Assembly: GCA_001871495.1 (NCBI GenBank)
Contig: MNVG01000017.1
Coordinates: forward strand, 1 to 43,265
Direction: 5' to 3'
Length of the DNA: 43,265 nt
Origin: Candidatus Micrarchaeota archaeon CG1_02_51_15
GTDB taxonomy: Archaea > Micrarchaeota > Micrarchaeia > Norongarragalinales > UBA8480
The translations under genes and the position numbers were made by a program. Below the pieces are notes generated by a model. It ran no database searches, was not told the DNA's origin, and saw nothing but the letters and a program-made list of their open reading frames with translations. The stretch's first letter is position 1, and each line of letters opens with the position of its first letter. Positions 33,960-40,761 of this stretch are shown here, in pieces.

Positions 33960-34388
33960 ATGTTATATACTTACAGAGTTACTGCAGGGCAGGAAAGCAT
34001 TGTTGCCGACTTGCTTTACAAAAAAATAGTGAAATCAGGCGCGCCAATCAAGGCAATAGTTGTTTCCCCGCGCCTACGGGGCTACCTAATGGCAGAAAGC
34101 GATGACGACATTGCCGCAAAGCAAATTATTGCAAACGTACCCCACGTGAAAGGAACGCTGCACCGCACTATGCCAGTAAGCGAAATAAAGGAACTGCTTG
34201 AAAGCAAGCCCCATGAAATAATACTAAACAAAGGAGACATGGTGGAAGTAACCAGCGGACCGTTCAAAGGCGAGCGCGCCAAAGTGGTAAGAATCGAGAA
34301 AGAAGACGTCACAATAGAACTCGTGGAAGTCGCAGTCCCGATTCCCGTGACCATCAAGGCAAGCGCCGTGAAGATAATTCCGCAGTAA
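33960..34388 (+). CDS. spt5: Transcription elongation factor Spt5 (NusG)
   Basis: 142 residues: an NGN domain (MLYTYRVTAGQESIVADLLY; SPRLRGYLMAESDDD) that binds RNA polymerase with Spt4 and increases processivity, and a KOW domain (ILNKGDMVEVTSGPFKGERA) at about 95-140. The protein is complete and of normal archaeal length. GTGA 5 bases before the ATG could serve as its ribosome site. It is cotranscribed with secE and rpl11. Confidence 0.96.
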   Translation: MLYTYRVTAGQESIVADLLYKKIVKSGAPIKAIVVSPRLRGYLMAESDDDIAAKQIIANVPHVKGTLHRTMPVSEIKELLESKPHEIILNKGDMVEVTSGPFKGERAKVVRIEKEDVTIELVEVAVPIPVTIKASAVKIIPQ

Positions 34389-34416
34389 AATTTTTAGAGG
34401 AGAGTGAAAAAAACCA

Positions 34417-34911
34417 ATGGCGAAAATAACCGTTTCAGCGCTAATAGAAGGAGGAAAGGCATCCCCGGCTCCGCCGCTAGGGCCCGCAATAGCACCAACC
34501 GGCGCAAACATAGGCCAAATAATAGTAGCCTTAAACGAGAAAACCAAGGCATTTGCAGGAATGTCCGTGCCAGTAAAAGTAATTATCGAAAAAAGCAACA
34601 AAAGCTTTGAAATCGAAGTCGGCACGCCGCCTGCAAGCGCGTTGATAAAATCCGAAGCAGGCATCAAAACGCCGGTCAAAGAAGAAACAGGAGTGAAAGG
34701 AAAGAAGACAATAGGCAACATCTCAATGGAGCAAGTAGTCAAAATAGCTAAAATGAAGGAAACCGCTTCACTGGCCCGCACGCTCAAATCCCGCGCAAAA
34801 GAAGTTATGGGCACCTGCCTCAGCCTCGGAGTAACCGTTGAAGGCAAGAACCCAAAGCAAGCGCAGAAAGACGTTGACGCGAAAAAATACGACGCACTCC
34901 TAAAGGAATAA
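34417..34911 (+). CDS. rpl11: Ribosomal protein L11 (uL11)
   Basis: 164 residues. KASPAPPLGPAIAPTGANIG is the diagnostic N-terminal loop that contacts translation factors and 23S rRNA at the GTPase centre; the C-terminal rRNA-binding domain (ISMEQVVKIAKMKETASLAR ... KEVMGTCLSLGVTVEG) is normal. GGAGAGTGA precedes the ATG. In most archaea rpl1 follows directly; here a terminator-like hairpin and about 3.2 kb of other genes intervene. Confidence 0.97.
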   Translation: MAKITVSALIEGGKASPAPPLGPAIAPTGANIGQIIVALNEKTKAFAGMSVPVKVIIEKSNKSFEIEVGTPPASALIKSEAGIKTPVKEETGVKGKKTIGNISMEQVVKIAKMKETASLARTLKSRAKEVMGTCLSLGVTVEGKNPKQAQKDVDAKKYDALLKE

Positions 34912-34948
34912 ACGCAACAACAGACGTTGCGTTCCCCCCCTCTTTTTT
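34911..34948 (+). terminator. Hairpin-plus-T-run terminator after rpl11
   Basis: A perfect 8-bp stem (AACGCAAC 34911-34918 with GTTGCGTT 34926-34933, 7-base loop) is followed by a C run and TCTTTTTT ending at 34948. T runs alone end many archaeal transcripts; the stem makes this one stronger. Confidence 0.7.
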
Positions 34949-34973
34949 AACTGCCCCAGCCCTAGCTCACGGT

Positions 34974-35662
34974 ATGCCCGAAGAAAAGCCGCTTCCGAAA
35001 AAAATCATCGCTGAAATAGGATACGGCCCGGTCCCGTGGACTTCCAAGCCGCTTGAACTAAAAGAAAAACTGACTACCGAACAGCAGAAAAGACTGGAAG
35101 CCTATAAGAACCGGAAACCGCCACACCCGACCGACGCAAAACCGCCGCGCAACAGGATTTACATAGGAATAGAACACCCGCGCGCGAACCGCCTGCCATT
35201 TAGTTTTGCTGGAAACCCTTTATTTGCAGCACTACTCAATAACAACCCGCACGAGTTATTCATCTCGCAAGAAACCGAAAAAATATTTTAAAAAGGAGGG
35301 CACGCAGTACACGCGGACGGACTGCACCTGCCGCTAGGTAACGGCACAGTTGACGAAATACGAGTAACAACGTGCTCAACGCGCCCACCATTGACCCCGC
35401 GTTTGCGGACAACCGCGCACACAACGCCTTGCTTGCGGAAATCCGCCGCGTGCTTAAGCCGGACGGCAGGCTCAACATAATGCACAATAAAGGGCTTGGC
35501 GAAGCCAGCCCACTAGAATCCGCATTAATTCAAGCCCACTTCCAACCCGACAAACAGGCAAGCGAAAAGCTGAAACGAAAATACGCCAAACGTAATTCCC
35601 GCATAGCAGCTCCGAACCCCACGCCTGGTCTTTCCGCAAGGTTTCCTGACGCCGCGTTTTGA
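34974..35662 (+). pseudogene. Broken SAM-methyltransferase-like gene (in-frame stop plus frameshift)
   Basis: The ATG-started frame reads KKIIAEIGYGPVPWTSKP and RIYIGIEHPRANRLP (motif I and II-like), then hits TAA at 35289-35291. The same frame continues after the stop as GGHAVHADGLHLPLGNGTVD-EIRV. At about 35365-35367 the frame must change by one base to continue as NNVLNAPTIDPAFADNRAHN, then RRVLKPDGRLNIMHNKG and on to TGA 35660-35662. The three pieces line up as one methyltransferase of about 230 residues. Two independent lesions favour a pseudogene; sequencing error or recoding cannot be excluded. AAGGAGGG lies just after the stop but no start codon follows at useful spacing. Confidence 0.7.
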
Positions 35663-35710
35663 ATACTTTTAAAAACGCGGACGCGCTTACTCGATTAAAG
35701 GTGGAAACAT
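35655..35710 (+). promoter_or_regulatory. Promoter and ribosome site of the SPFH gene
   Basis: TACTTTTAAAAACG (about 35662-35675) is a TATA-like box starting on the stop codon of the broken methyltransferase. AAAGGTGG (35697-35704) lies 6 bases before the ATG at 35711. Confidence 0.55.
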
Positions 35711-36523
35711 ATGTTGGCTGGCTTGGGAATAGTGTTAGTCTTGATTGGCTTTGGGTTGATGGCTTTTGAAAACCTGTTCCTCGGCATCCTCCTCGTAATA
35801 CTAGGCATAGTCGTCGCTACGGTAGTGATACTCAACCAGTGGCAGCGCGGCGTGGTTTTGACGCTTGGCAAGTATTCCGGGACTCTCGGGCCGGGGCTTA
35901 ACTTCGTAATTCCTTTCGTACAGCAAGTGATTACGGTAGACGTGCGCATTGTCACCACCGAAGTGCCGAAACAGGAGATTATGACGAAAGACAACGTCCC
36001 AGTGCTAATCAACGCAGTGGTTTACTTCAAAGTCGAAAAACCCGAAGACGCGATAACCAAGATAGAAAACTACAATTTCGCAGTAGCCCAGTTCACGCAA
36101 GCCGCAGTACGCGACGTGATAGGCAACAACGAACTAGACGCCGTGCTGATGCAGCGCGACAAGCTCGCCGACGCAATCAAGCAAATAGTCGACAAGGACA
36201 CTGGCGAATGGGGCGTTGACATCCAGAGCATAAACATCCAAGAAATAGAACTGCCTACAGACATGAAGCGCGCAATGGCCAAGCAAGCCGAAAGCGAACG
36301 CGAACGCCGTGCACGCGTAACCCTTTCTGCAGGAGAACTCGAAGCAAGCAAAAACCTGGCTGCAGCAGCCGAACGTCTTTCCACTTCAGGCGCACTGCAC
36401 CTGCGCACGCTCCAGACAATAAGCGAAATCGCGGCAGACCCCAGCGAAAAAATAATCATCATTGTACCCACAGACTTTGCTTCAACCGCCGCGCAACTGG
36501 TGGGCGGCAAGAAAAAAGATTAA
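35711..36523 (+). CDS. SPFH (stomatin/prohibitin/slipin) family membrane protein
   Basis: 270 residues. Two close hydrophobic segments (residues 3-20 and 24-44) form an N-terminal membrane hairpin. The SPFH domain then follows: QWQRGVVLTLGKYSGTLGPG and LNFVIPFVQQVITVDVRIVT. A helical C-terminal region (AKQAESERERRARVTLSAGE LEASK) forms the oligomerising coil. Slipins scaffold membrane microdomains and are usually paired with an NfeD protein or its protease; none is nearby. The gene has its own promoter and stands between the split ribosomal operon halves, with a hexulose-phosphate-synthase-like gene 15 bases downstream. Confidence 0.93.
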   Translation: MLAGLGIVLVLIGFGLMAFENLFLGILLVILGIVVATVVILNQWQRGVVLTLGKYSGTLGPGLNFVIPFVQQVITVDVRIVTTEVPKQEIMTKDNVPVLINAVVYFKVEKPEDAITKIENYNFAVAQFTQAAVRDVIGNNELDAVLMQRDKLADAIKQIVDKDTGEWGVDIQSINIQEIELPTDMKRAMAKQAESERERRARVTLSAGELEASKNLAAAAERLSTSGALHLRTLQTISEIAADPSEKIIIIVPTDFASTAAQLVGGKKKD

Positions 36524-36538
36524 CGAAGGGAAACCCGT

Positions 36539-37252
36539 TTGAACCCCTTTCTTTCGCTCAAAGCGCTCGTCCAAAAGCCAGTGAAGCAACTGGACAAAAA
36601 ACGCAAGCGCCTGCAAATAGCATTCAACTCGTCACTCGAAGAAGCCCAATCCGTAATTCAAGCGCTTCCTAAAGACGACCGCGTTCTAATCGAAGCAGGC
36701 ACCCCCTTACTAAAAAGAGAAGGCATGCACGCAATAGAGACTATTAGAAGCATGTGGGACGGATATATTGTCGCGGACTACAAGATAATGGACGGCGCCA
36801 GGCAGGAAGTAAACTATGCCGCAATTGCAGGAGCAAATGCGGTCACCGTGCTCGGCGCGGCACCAAAGCAGACAATAGACCTGGCCGCCAAAACAGCACA
36901 AACGCGCGGCATCGACTTGATGATAGACTTCATAAACGTCGAAGATCCGCTGCGCGTCATGCGCTCGCTCTCAATGGTCCCGCAAGTGGCAATGCTTCAC
37001 CGCGGACGCGACGAAGAAAACGCTTTTGGAAAAATAATCCAGTACCGCCACGTTGCAAGAATACTCAGCAAATTCGACTGCCTTATATCAGCCGCAGGCG
37101 GAGTCGACTTGAAAGAAGCCCAGTCCGCCTCCTTCAACGGAGCCGACATCGTAGTAGTAAACATAGTTTCTCCCAAGTCACAATGGAAAGGAATACGGAC
37201 GGACGACGACATCAACCAAGTAGTCAAAAAATTCCTTTCAACAATAGACTGA
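36539..37252 (+). CDS. 3-hexulose-6-phosphate synthase-like (OMP decarboxylase superfamily)
   Basis: 237 residues of a TIM barrel. RLQIAFNSSLEEAQSVIQAL starts the barrel; VLIEAGTPLLKREGMHAIET and YIVADYKIMDGARQEVNYAA carry the superfamily DxKxxD (here DYKIMD) metal/catalytic motif; the C-terminal SAAGGVDLKEAQSASFNGAD binds phosphate. In archaea hexulose-phosphate synthase works backwards to make ribulose-5-phosphate from fructose-6-phosphate, replacing the pentose phosphate pathway. No isomerase (PHI) partner is nearby, so the exact reaction is open. Start is TTG 36539 with GAAGGGAAA upstream. Confidence 0.8.
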   Translation: MNPFLSLKALVQKPVKQLDKKRKRLQIAFNSSLEEAQSVIQALPKDDRVLIEAGTPLLKREGMHAIETIRSMWDGYIVADYKIMDGARQEVNYAAIAGANAVTVLGAAPKQTIDLAAKTAQTRGIDLMIDFINVEDPLRVMRSLSMVPQVAMLHRGRDEENAFGKIIQYRHVARILSKFDCLISAAGGVDLKEAQSASFNGADIVVVNIVSPKSQWKGIRTDDDINQVVKKFLSTID

Positions 37253-37256
37253 TCCA

Positions 37257-37895
37257 TTACTCTCTTCTCTCACGCGAAACCCACCTTTTTACAGTTGCCT
37301 TCACACGCTGAAAAGAAGTGACCGGAACCACTTTCCCCAGCTCTTCGCAATGCGCCTTCACTTCAGACCTCAATTCCCTTCTTTCCTTATCGGTCCGCGC
37401 CCGCGCTACCAACTCTTTGAACGCAACATATACCTTACGGCCGTCAACAGCGTACGGCGCTTTTTTCCCTATAGCAGCCAACGCACTGCATATCCACTCC
37501 CGGTCGCCTCGTTCAAGCCGCGTATTGGGAACACCGGCCAACAAGTGTTCTGCCAAGTCAATGCGTTCGGCCTTATACTTTATTCCGGCTTTAATCGCAT
37601 TCCTAAGAAGACTCCGCACAGGAACAGAGGGATTGAATAATGCTTGTTCGACCAACCGCCGATGAAGCCCGTTGTTTTCAGAATCCCTGAAAATATTATG
37701 CCGGTTTACTTGTTCAAGGATTTCAGTTGCAGCCTCAAGCGCAGCGGAGTAGTCTTCACCTGCAGTCGGCGACTCAAGACGGTATTTTGCAACAACATTA
37801 AGAAAATTTTTCACGTCATCCAAAACATAATCAATTCTACTAGTATCAATACGCGGCAGCACCGGCGGGGTTTTTATTCGCGGATTATCACTCAT
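37257..37895 (-). CDS. Hypothetical helical protein
   Basis: 212 residues, soluble, mostly helical, rich in Arg, Glu and Ala, with no signal, TM or metal motif. Segments such as DYVLDDVKNFLNVVAKYRLE and KELVARARTDKERRELRSEV suggest a helical-repeat fold. It converges on the preceding gene with a 4-base gap and starts about 200 bases upstream of rpl1 on the other strand. I recognise no family and give no function. Confidence 0.65.
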   Translation of the reverse strand: MSDNPRIKTPPVLPRIDTSRIDYVLDDVKNFLNVVAKYRLESPTAGEDYSAALEAATEILEQVNRHNIFRDSENNGLHRRLVEQALFNPSVPVRSLLRNAIKAGIKYKAERIDLAEHLLAGVPNTRLERGDREWICSALAAIGKKAPYAVDGRKVYVAFKELVARARTDKERRELRSEVKAHCEELGKVVPVTSFQRVKATVKRWVSRERRE

Positions 37896-38093
37896 TTGAA
37901 AAGCCCGTATGCGTAAAACGCAGTTACAGGCATAATCGGTCGTAATGGTTTTAAAGCATTGCGTGCAAAAAGAGTGTCAACTGGTTTTCCCGTTTTACTG
38001 CTTTTGAAGCAGGAGGGAATCGGCCTTTGAAAAAAAAGGCACGCATTCGAGGAAAACCCGAATTTACTTTAAAAGGAAGGTTTCGCAACAATC
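37896..38093 (+). promoter_or_regulatory. rpl1 promoter and structured mRNA leader
   Basis: GGTTTTAAAGC (37948-37958) is a BRE/TATA-like element that predicts a start near 37978. The leader then holds a two-part stem: outer TTCCC 37987-37991 with GGGAA 38015-38019, inner CTGCTT 37998-38003 with AAGCAG 38007-38012, separated by an asymmetric internal loop. A second hairpin (TTCG-GG / CC-CGAA) lies at about 38048-38064. AAAGGAAGG near 38072-38080 is the ribosome site. L1 is known to repress its own mRNA in bacteria and methanogens by binding a stem with an asymmetric loop, so the first stem is a candidate operator; the known loop sequence is not matched. Confidence 0.45.
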
Positions 38094-38726
38094 ATGGCAT
38101 TCGATAAAAAAAGCGTTGAAAAAGCCGTTGAACAGGCTCTTGCCCAGAAGTCGGAACGCAAGTTCACCCAAAGCGTGGACTTGGCAATCAACTTCAAGGA
38201 ACTGGACTTCAAAAAGCCTGAAAACCGCGTTAACACCGACATTGCACTGCCCAACGCGGCACGCCAAGTGAAAGTAGCCGTTTTTGCAGACGGACAGCTT
38301 GCACTGGACGCCAAGAACGTTGCAGACGCAGTATTCGGCGCAGCCGACATCACTGCCTTTGCTTCAGACAAGAAGAAACAAGCAGAATTGCTGAAGTACT
38401 CGCTTCTTGCCGCACCCCAATTCATGGCTGTAATCGGAAAACAATTAGGACAAGTGCTGGGCACCAAAGGAAAGCTCCCAACGCCCATCCTGCCGGGAAT
38501 AAACCTCGCCGAACTCGTTAAGAAAACCCGCGCAAGCATCACGCTTAAAGTAAAAGGAAAAATGCTACCCTGCCTGCATTGCATAGTCGGCAGAGAAAAC
38601 ATGCCTAAAGAACAAATAGTCGAGAACGTAATGGCGGTTCTGGAAGTAGTAATAAAAAAGGTTTCCGAACCCCGCGTTGCAAGCGCCTACGTAAAAACAA
38701 CGATGGGCAAGCCGGTTAAAGTGTGA
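38094..38726 (+). CDS. rpl1: Ribosomal protein L1 (uL1)
   Basis: 210 residues. Archaeal L1: AIDKKSVEKAVE-type start, QSVDLAINFKELDFKKPENR (conserved N-terminal strand and loop), VNTDIALPN, MAVIGKQLGQVLGTKGKLPT and the C-terminal AYVKTTMGKPVKV. It forms the mobile L1 stalk on 23S rRNA and often represses its own operon. The last bases overlap the rpl10 start (GTGTGA). Confidence 0.97.
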   Translation: MAFDKKSVEKAVEQALAQKSERKFTQSVDLAINFKELDFKKPENRVNTDIALPNAARQVKVAVFADGQLALDAKNVADAVFGAADITAFASDKKKQAELLKYSLLAAPQFMAVIGKQLGQVLGTKGKLPTPILPGINLAELVKKTRASITLKVKGKMLPCLHCIVGRENMPKEQIVENVMAVLEVVIKKVSEPRVASAYVKTTMGKPVKV

Positions 38727-39538
38727 TTAAATTGTTATCAAGACAACAAAAACAAGAGATTGCCAAGCAACTTGAGCAACAGTTCCTCGACTACCCAGTA
38801 GTGGCAGTTGCAAGCATTGCCGGACTCAAGTCCAGCCAGTATAACGCAATCAAGAAGAAGGTCCGCGACAAAGTAGTAATGATAGTCGCAAGAAAAACGC
38901 TTTTGACGCGCGCAATGGATGCGGCTAGGCCCGAACTCAAGCAAATACAGGCCCAAATGACCGACGCGGAGATAATCATATTAACTAAACTAGACCCCTT
39001 CAAGCTATTCAAGACGTTCAAGCAAAACAAGTCCAAGACGTTCGCAAAACCAGGCCAACTTGCTCCAGCAGACATAATAGTGCCCGCAGGAGAAACCAAC
39101 CTCGCGCCTGGCCCGGTACTAACCGAACTCAAACAAGCCAAGATAGACGCTAAAATACAAGGTCCGAAAATAGTCATAGGCAAAGACTCTACGGTAGTCA
39201 AGAAAGACGAACCCATTTCCGAACCAGTTACAAAAGCCCTCTCGAAACTGGGAATACAGCCTTTCGAAGTAGGCGTGGAAGTCAAGGCAGTCTACTCCGA
39301 CGGACTCATTTACACTGCAGACGTGCTCGACGTCGACCAAGAATACTACCTCACGACAATACGCACGGCCTACTCGGAAGCAACCGCAATAGCCATTGCA
39401 ACCCAGTACTTCGCGCCAGAATTCATTTCGCCCGCAATAGTAAAAGCCGAGCTCGAAGCCCTCACCATTGCAGAACGAGTTAAGAAAGACGAGAAAGTAG
39501 CCGAAACGCCTGCAGAAGCACAACAACCGCCTGCATAA
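38723..39538 (+). CDS. rpl10: Ribosomal protein L10 (uL10, P0)
   Basis: 271 residues, GTG start overlapping the rpl1 stop by 4 bases (coupled translation). The N-terminal rRNA-binding domain (QQFLDYPVVAVASIAGLKSS, KKKVRDKVVMIVARKTLLTR) and the archaeal inserted domain (GPVLTELKQAKIDAKIQGPK) are followed by helices that dock L12 dimers (YFAPEFISPAIVKAELEALT, IAERVKKDEK). The tail ends AETPAEAQQPPA; the acidic hinge and terminal GLFG-like hook that archaeal P0 usually shares with L12 are missing. Confidence 0.96.
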   Translation: MIKLLSRQQKQEIAKQLEQQFLDYPVVAVASIAGLKSSQYNAIKKKVRDKVVMIVARKTLLTRAMDAARPELKQIQAQMTDAEIIILTKLDPFKLFKTFKQNKSKTFAKPGQLAPADIIVPAGETNLAPGPVLTELKQAKIDAKIQGPKIVIGKDSTVVKKDEPISEPVTKALSKLGIQPFEVGVEVKAVYSDGLIYTADVLDVDQEYYLTTIRTAYSEATAIAIATQYFAPEFISPAIVKAELEALTIAERVKKDEKVAETPAEAQQPPA

Positions 39539-39600
39539 GCACAACAGCCAACCCAACCGCGCGCAACCCCCTCTCCCTTTTTTGATTTTTAACAGGAAAG
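39537..39600 (+). terminator. Pyrimidine-rich stretch between rpl10 and rpl12
   Basis: CCCCCTCTCCC followed by TTTTTTGATTTTT (39567-39590) resembles an archaeal T-run terminator with no clear stem. It may make rpl12 partly independent. GGTGA at 39621-39625 serves the rpl12 ATG. Confidence 0.4.
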
Positions 39601-39630
39601 ATTTTCAGGAAAAATAATAGGTGAAAAAAA

Positions 39631-39933
39631 ATGGAATATGTTTACACTGCAATGCTGCTCAACGCCGCAAAGCAACCGATCAACGAAGAAAACGTCAAGA
39701 AAGTCCTCGCAGTAGCAGGCATAACGCCAAGCGACACTAAAATCAAGGCACTCGTAACCTCCCTCGAGGGAGTCAACATAGACGAGGAAAAGAAGAAAGC
39801 AGTGTTCGCCGCAGCCGCGCCCGCTTCAGGAGCAGCCGGAGAGACCAAAGTAGAAGAAACGAAAGAAGAAGGCCCATCCGAAGAACAAAAAGAAGCAGCC
39901 GCCGCAGAAGGACTCTCGGCACTATTCGGATAA
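39631..39933 (+). CDS. rpl12: Ribosomal protein L12 (P1)
   Basis: 100 residues. The N-terminal dimerisation domain (MEYVYTAMLLNAAKQPINEE) is followed by KALVTSLEGVNIDEEKKKAV, an Ala/Gly hinge (AAAAPASGAAG), an acidic Glu/Lys stretch and the terminal hook EGLSALFG that recruits elongation factors. Several dimers bind L10. The ribosome site GGTGA lies just upstream. A hairpin and T run follow the stop. Confidence 0.97.
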   Translation: MEYVYTAMLLNAAKQPINEENVKKVLAVAGITPSDTKIKALVTSLEGVNIDEEKKKAVFAAAAPASGAAGETKVEETKEEGPSEEQKEAAAAEGLSALFG

Positions 39934-39946
39934 GTTAGATTCAAAG

Positions 39947-39978
39947 GGCGGGAATAACCCCGCCAACCCCCCTTTTTT
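39947..39978 (+). terminator. Terminator after rpl12
   Basis: GGCGGG (39947-39952) pairs with CCCGCC (39959-39964) across a 6-base loop and is followed by CCCC and six T at 39973-39978. It is placed 14 bases after the rpl12 stop. Confidence 0.7.
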
Positions 39979-40127
39979 ATTACGTCCTGCCTGAGGCCTA
40001 ACTATCCAAGCGGCTAACGCGCGTAACCCCAAAGTTATCGTTGCCCTTCGACTTCACCCTACCTGCAGGGTAAAAAAACTTGCGCCCTCTTACTAATTCT
40101 GATCAATTAGACAAGGTGTTTACGATT

Positions 40128-40403
40128 ATGAGTGAAATGGTTCAAACAACAGTAATGGTTCAAGGAGACGTTGATTCCCAAAAGTTCAAAGCAGCCTGCA
40201 CCAACGCCGCCCGCGCACTAGCACTTAAAGGAACGATCAATCCACTGGGCCAAGGCTCTGCGAAAGTAGTAGTACGAGGCCGAAAAGACGCGATAACCGC
40301 GTTTACTGCTAAACTAAGCGGAATGGGAGCCGAAACAGTAAACGTGCTACACACGATTCCCGTAAACCAAGCAAAACAAGGCTACTTGAACTTCACGACC
40401 TAA
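40128..40403 (+). CDS. Acylphosphatase-like small protein lacking the catalytic signature
   Basis: About 91 residues. MVQTTVMVQGDVDSQKFKAA, ARALALKGTINPLGQGSAKV and VVRGRKDAITAFTAKLSGMG follow the acylphosphatase fold pattern (VxGxVQGVxFR ... ALGLxGxVxN ... VxxxGxxxxIxxFxxxL). The catalytic QGVxFR is replaced by QGDVDSQKF, so the Arg is absent, and the Asn position is shifted. It therefore probably lacks phosphatase activity and may bind phosphate or RNA (inference). ATG 40128 has AAGGTG 9 bases upstream; a longer TTG-started reading lacks such a site. Confidence 0.65.
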   Translation: MSEMVQTTVMVQGDVDSQKFKAACTNAARALALKGTINPLGQGSAKVVVRGRKDAITAFTAKLSGMGAETVNVLHTIPVNQAKQGYLNFTT

Positions 40404-40426
40404 AACAAAAATAGCAAGCCCTATTT

Positions 40427-40699
40427 TCAACGCCTTATTTCAAAGTTTTGCACTAATTCCTTTAAGCGTGCCTTACGGCTTGCAGCGTGCTTGCGCGCTT
40501 TGGAAACTGCGTGCTTGCGTTTTGGCTTGTTGGCAACGCGCTTTGCCTGCGTGTGTTCGGCTACGGCAACGCGCGCTACAAGCCCGCGCACTGGTTTGGA
40601 ACGGCTGCGCAGCCAGTCCACCAGCAGGAAAACGCCGATTAAGACCAGCAAGAAAACAACTATTCCCACGACCAGCAATTCGGCGTCTCCAAAAATCAT
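40427..40699 (-). CDS. Small single-TM protein with long basic tail
   Basis: About 90 residues. IFGDAELLVVGIVVFLLVLI and GVFLLVDWLRSRSK give one TM helix at residues about 8-30. The remaining 55 residues are strongly basic (KRVANKPKRKHAVSKARKHA), suggesting contact with nucleic acid, ribosomes or lipid head groups on the inside. It converges on the acylphosphatase-like gene. No family recognised. Plus-strand frames here are compositional shadows of the Lys/Arg/Ala codons. Confidence 0.55.
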   Translation of the reverse strand: MIFGDAELLVVGIVVFLLVLIGVFLLVDWLRSRSKPVRGLVARVAVAEHTQAKRVANKPKRKHAVSKARKHAASRKARLKELVQNFEIRR

Positions 40700-40761
40700 T
40701 TTCACAAAAACCTCTTACGAACACGAACGCCGACTGCGGATAAATACCTTTGCGACGGCAT

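Noticed and set aside
35292-35371. Possible reinitiation after the TAA in the methyltransferase gene
   Set aside because: AAGGAGGG is present but no ATG, GTG or TTG follows in the correct frame at useful spacing.
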